From: an uncultured Acidobacteriia bacterium
GTDB lineage: Bacteria; Acidobacteriota; Terriglobia; Bryobacterales; Bryobacteraceae
Reading direction: 5' to 3'
Assembly (NCBI GenBank): GCA_903929755.1
Contig: CAIYVZ010000082.1
Location: forward strand, 1 to 64,000
DNA: 64,000 nt
This document shows, in pieces, positions 62,777 through 64,000 of this stretch. Both the position numbers and the translations under genes were made by a program. Every line of letters starts with the position of its first letter. Within the stretch, counting starts at the first letter, position 1. The notes beneath the pieces are model-generated. The model made no database searches. It saw nothing but the letters and a program-made list of their open reading frames with translations, and was not told the origin of the DNA.

Positions 62777-63991
62777 ATGGACAGCATTTCAGGCAACTAC
62801 GACGTCATCGTGATCGGCGGAGGTTCCATGGGGCTGTCTGCCGCGTATCACCTCGGCAAACGCAACGCCCGCACCCTCGTGCTGGAGCAGTTCACTTTCT
62901 TCAACCAGCTCGGCAGCTCCGCCGGCGTATCCCGCCAGTTCCGTTACCCCTATACCGAAAAATATCTGGTCAAAATGGTGAAAGAGTCCGTACCTTTCTG
63001 GGACGAACTCCAGTCCCACACCTCCCAGCCCCTCCTCGACAAAGTCGGCACCCTCTGGTTCGGTGACCCCACCGTCCACACCTCGGAAGGCAATATCGGC
63101 GAGGCTGAAAAGGCCCTCACCGCCGAAAACGTCCCCTACACCAAGCTCACCGCCGCCCAGATCGAAAAGCAGTACCTCTTCAAGAACCTCCCCGCCAACT
63201 ACACCGGCCTCTTCCAGCCCGATGGCGCCAGCATCAACCTCAAAGCCACCCTCCAAACCCTCTTCCACCAGAACCAGAAATCCGGCTTCGTCACCCTCCT
63301 CGAGGAAGCCCCCGTCAGCAACATCGCCCAGCACCACAAACGGTTCGAAGTCACCACCCCCCAGGGCAAATTCACCGCCGACAAGCTCGTCCTCGTCCCC
63401 GGCCCGTATATCGACAACGTCATCAATCTCCTCGGCTTCAATATCGCCGCCACTTACTGGAATATGACGTCCGCCTATTACCGCAAAACCCGCCTCGATA
63501 TTCAGTACCCCACCTGGTTCGTCTTCCAGCAGCCCGTCGGCGATAATGGCAATGAGGTTTACGGCTTTCCCGAAGTCGGCTGGGACCATCCCGGCTATAT
63601 CCGCGTCGCCTCCGACTTCGTCCTCAACCCCCTCACCTCTCCCGAACAGCGCACCTCCATCCCCAACCCCCAGGAACTCGCCTACACCGCCGCCTGGGTC
63701 CGCCAGCACATGCCCGGCCTCCACCCCGAGCCCGAGTTCACCTCCACCTGTATGGTCGCGCTCAGCAAAATCTCCAACAAAGAGCTCATCATCGACTTCG
63801 CGCCCCCCTCCGTCCCCAATCACGAAAACATCGTGATCTACGCCACCGGCTGGGCCGCCAAGTTCGTGCCCCTTCTCGGCAAGATCCTCTCCGATCTCGC
63901 CCTCGACGGCAGCACCCCCTTCGATATCAGCCACTTCAAAACCGGCAGCACTTACTTCCGCACCGCCGCCCGAGCCGAACCCACCCGCTAA
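62777..63991 (+). CDS. FAD-dependent oxidoreductase (sarcosine/N-methyltryptophan oxidase-like)
   Basis: A 404-residue flavoenzyme of the DAO fold. The N-terminal dinucleotide motif is VIVIGGGSMGLSAAYHLGKR, followed by the Glu strand TLVLEQF and the family block SSAGVSRQFRYPYTEKYLVK. It resembles monomeric sarcosine oxidase and MTOX, including GLFQPDGASINLKATLQTLF and a Cys in STCMVALS at the place where the flavin is covalently bound in that family. It oxidises a secondary amine or amino acid with O2 as acceptor; the substrate is not assignable. GGGAGG precedes the ATG. Confidence 0.88.
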   Translation: MDSISGNYDVIVIGGGSMGLSAAYHLGKRNARTLVLEQFTFFNQLGSSAGVSRQFRYPYTEKYLVKMVKESVPFWDELQSHTSQPLLDKVGTLWFGDPTVHTSEGNIGEAEKALTAENVPYTKLTAAQIEKQYLFKNLPANYTGLFQPDGASINLKATLQTLFHQNQKSGFVTLLEEAPVSNIAQHHKRFEVTTPQGKFTADKLVLVPGPYIDNVINLLGFNIAATYWNMTSAYYRKTRLDIQYPTWFVFQQPVGDNGNEVYGFPEVGWDHPGYIRVASDFVLNPLTSPEQRTSIPNPQELAYTAAWVRQHMPGLHPEPEFTSTCMVALSKISNKELIIDFAPPSVPNHENIVIYATGWAAKFVPLLGKILSDLALDGSTPFDISHFKTGSTYFRTAARAEPTR

Positions 63992-64000
63992 AGGAAAACC

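Noticed and set aside
1-64000. tRNA, rRNA, riboswitch, origin or prophage.
   Set aside because: No cloverleaf, rRNA core sequence, conserved riboswitch element, DnaA box cluster or phage structural gene was recognised by reading. A covariance search was not possible.

Overview
The window looks like chromosomal DNA of an Acidobacteriota member, most likely of the Bryobacterales/Solibacter type. This rests on gene content, not on a marker gene, since no rRNA or tRNA was seen. The content includes two DUF1592 + DUF1552 pairs and one DUF1549/DUF1553 + DUF1501 pair (planctomycete-type cytochrome families). It also includes a PEP-CTERM protein, a Ser/Thr kinase with PD40 repeats beside an acidobacterial-type ECF sigma factor, a DUF6152 protein, an S55 (SpoIVB-like) protein and many secreted proteins of unknown function. 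GC content is high, and third-position C/G bias produces many long antisense reading frames that are not genes.

Layout. 1-3.5 kb: a CocE/NonD hydrolase whose C-terminus is replaced near position 120, a frameshifted Uma2 gene and a TPR protein. 3.5-8.2 kb: a secreted protein and the DUF1549/1553 + DUF1501 pair, overlapping by 11 bases. 8.2-10 kb: a PEP-CTERM protein with a strong terminator and two decayed copies of a DUF1501 gene tail. 10-13.7 kb: a three-gene operon with ATGA overlaps (cupredoxin lipoprotein, HD-GYP receptor, outer-membrane beta-barrel). 14-21.4 kb: DUF6152 pair, M49 peptidase, PAS protein, polytopic membrane protein, small cytochrome c and an unknown secreted protein. 21.5-24.6 kb: an island of three toxin-antitoxin modules on the minus strand, two of them with frameshifted toxins, interleaved with partner-switching genes (STAS remnant, PP2C phosphatase, duplicated PP2C tail).

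24.6-31.4 kb: a minus-strand run of pseudouridine synthase, beta-propeller protein, S55 protein and cytochrome c protein. The 600 bases between the propeller and S55 genes hold three decayed copies of the junction between them. 31.4-35.4 kb: sugar isomerase-like TIM barrel, orphan Phd antitoxin with a toxin stub, Fic protein and OFA transporter. 35.4-42.3 kb: DUF1592 + DUF1552 and a tyrosinase-VWA fusion. 42.4-46.9 kb: three perfect 19-bp repeats before a small zinc-ribbon gene, then an ornithine cyclodeaminase-like enzyme, an ABC-F ATPase, a cupin and a CPBP protease. 47-53.3 kb: a large HAF-repeat secreted protein, DUF2239, an RluA-type enzyme, an HExxE metalloprotease with a small partner sharing its C-terminal domain, and hicBA debris. 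53.3-64 kb: Ser/Thr kinase, small metzincin-like protein, ECF sigma factor, the second DUF1552/DUF1592 pair (with a LamG domain) and an FAD oxidoreductase.

How the genes may work together. Many products appear exported and heme- or copper-containing: cytochrome-c-motif proteins, a cupredoxin and a tyrosinase. This suits an envelope built for degrading complex organic matter. Regulation is by c-di-GMP turnover (HD-GYP), partner switching (PP2C/STAS), Ser/Thr phosphorylation and an ECF sigma factor. The most unusual items are the tyrosinase-VWA fusion, the metalloprotease/partner pair, the fossil series of gene-junction duplications and the decaying toxin-antitoxin island.
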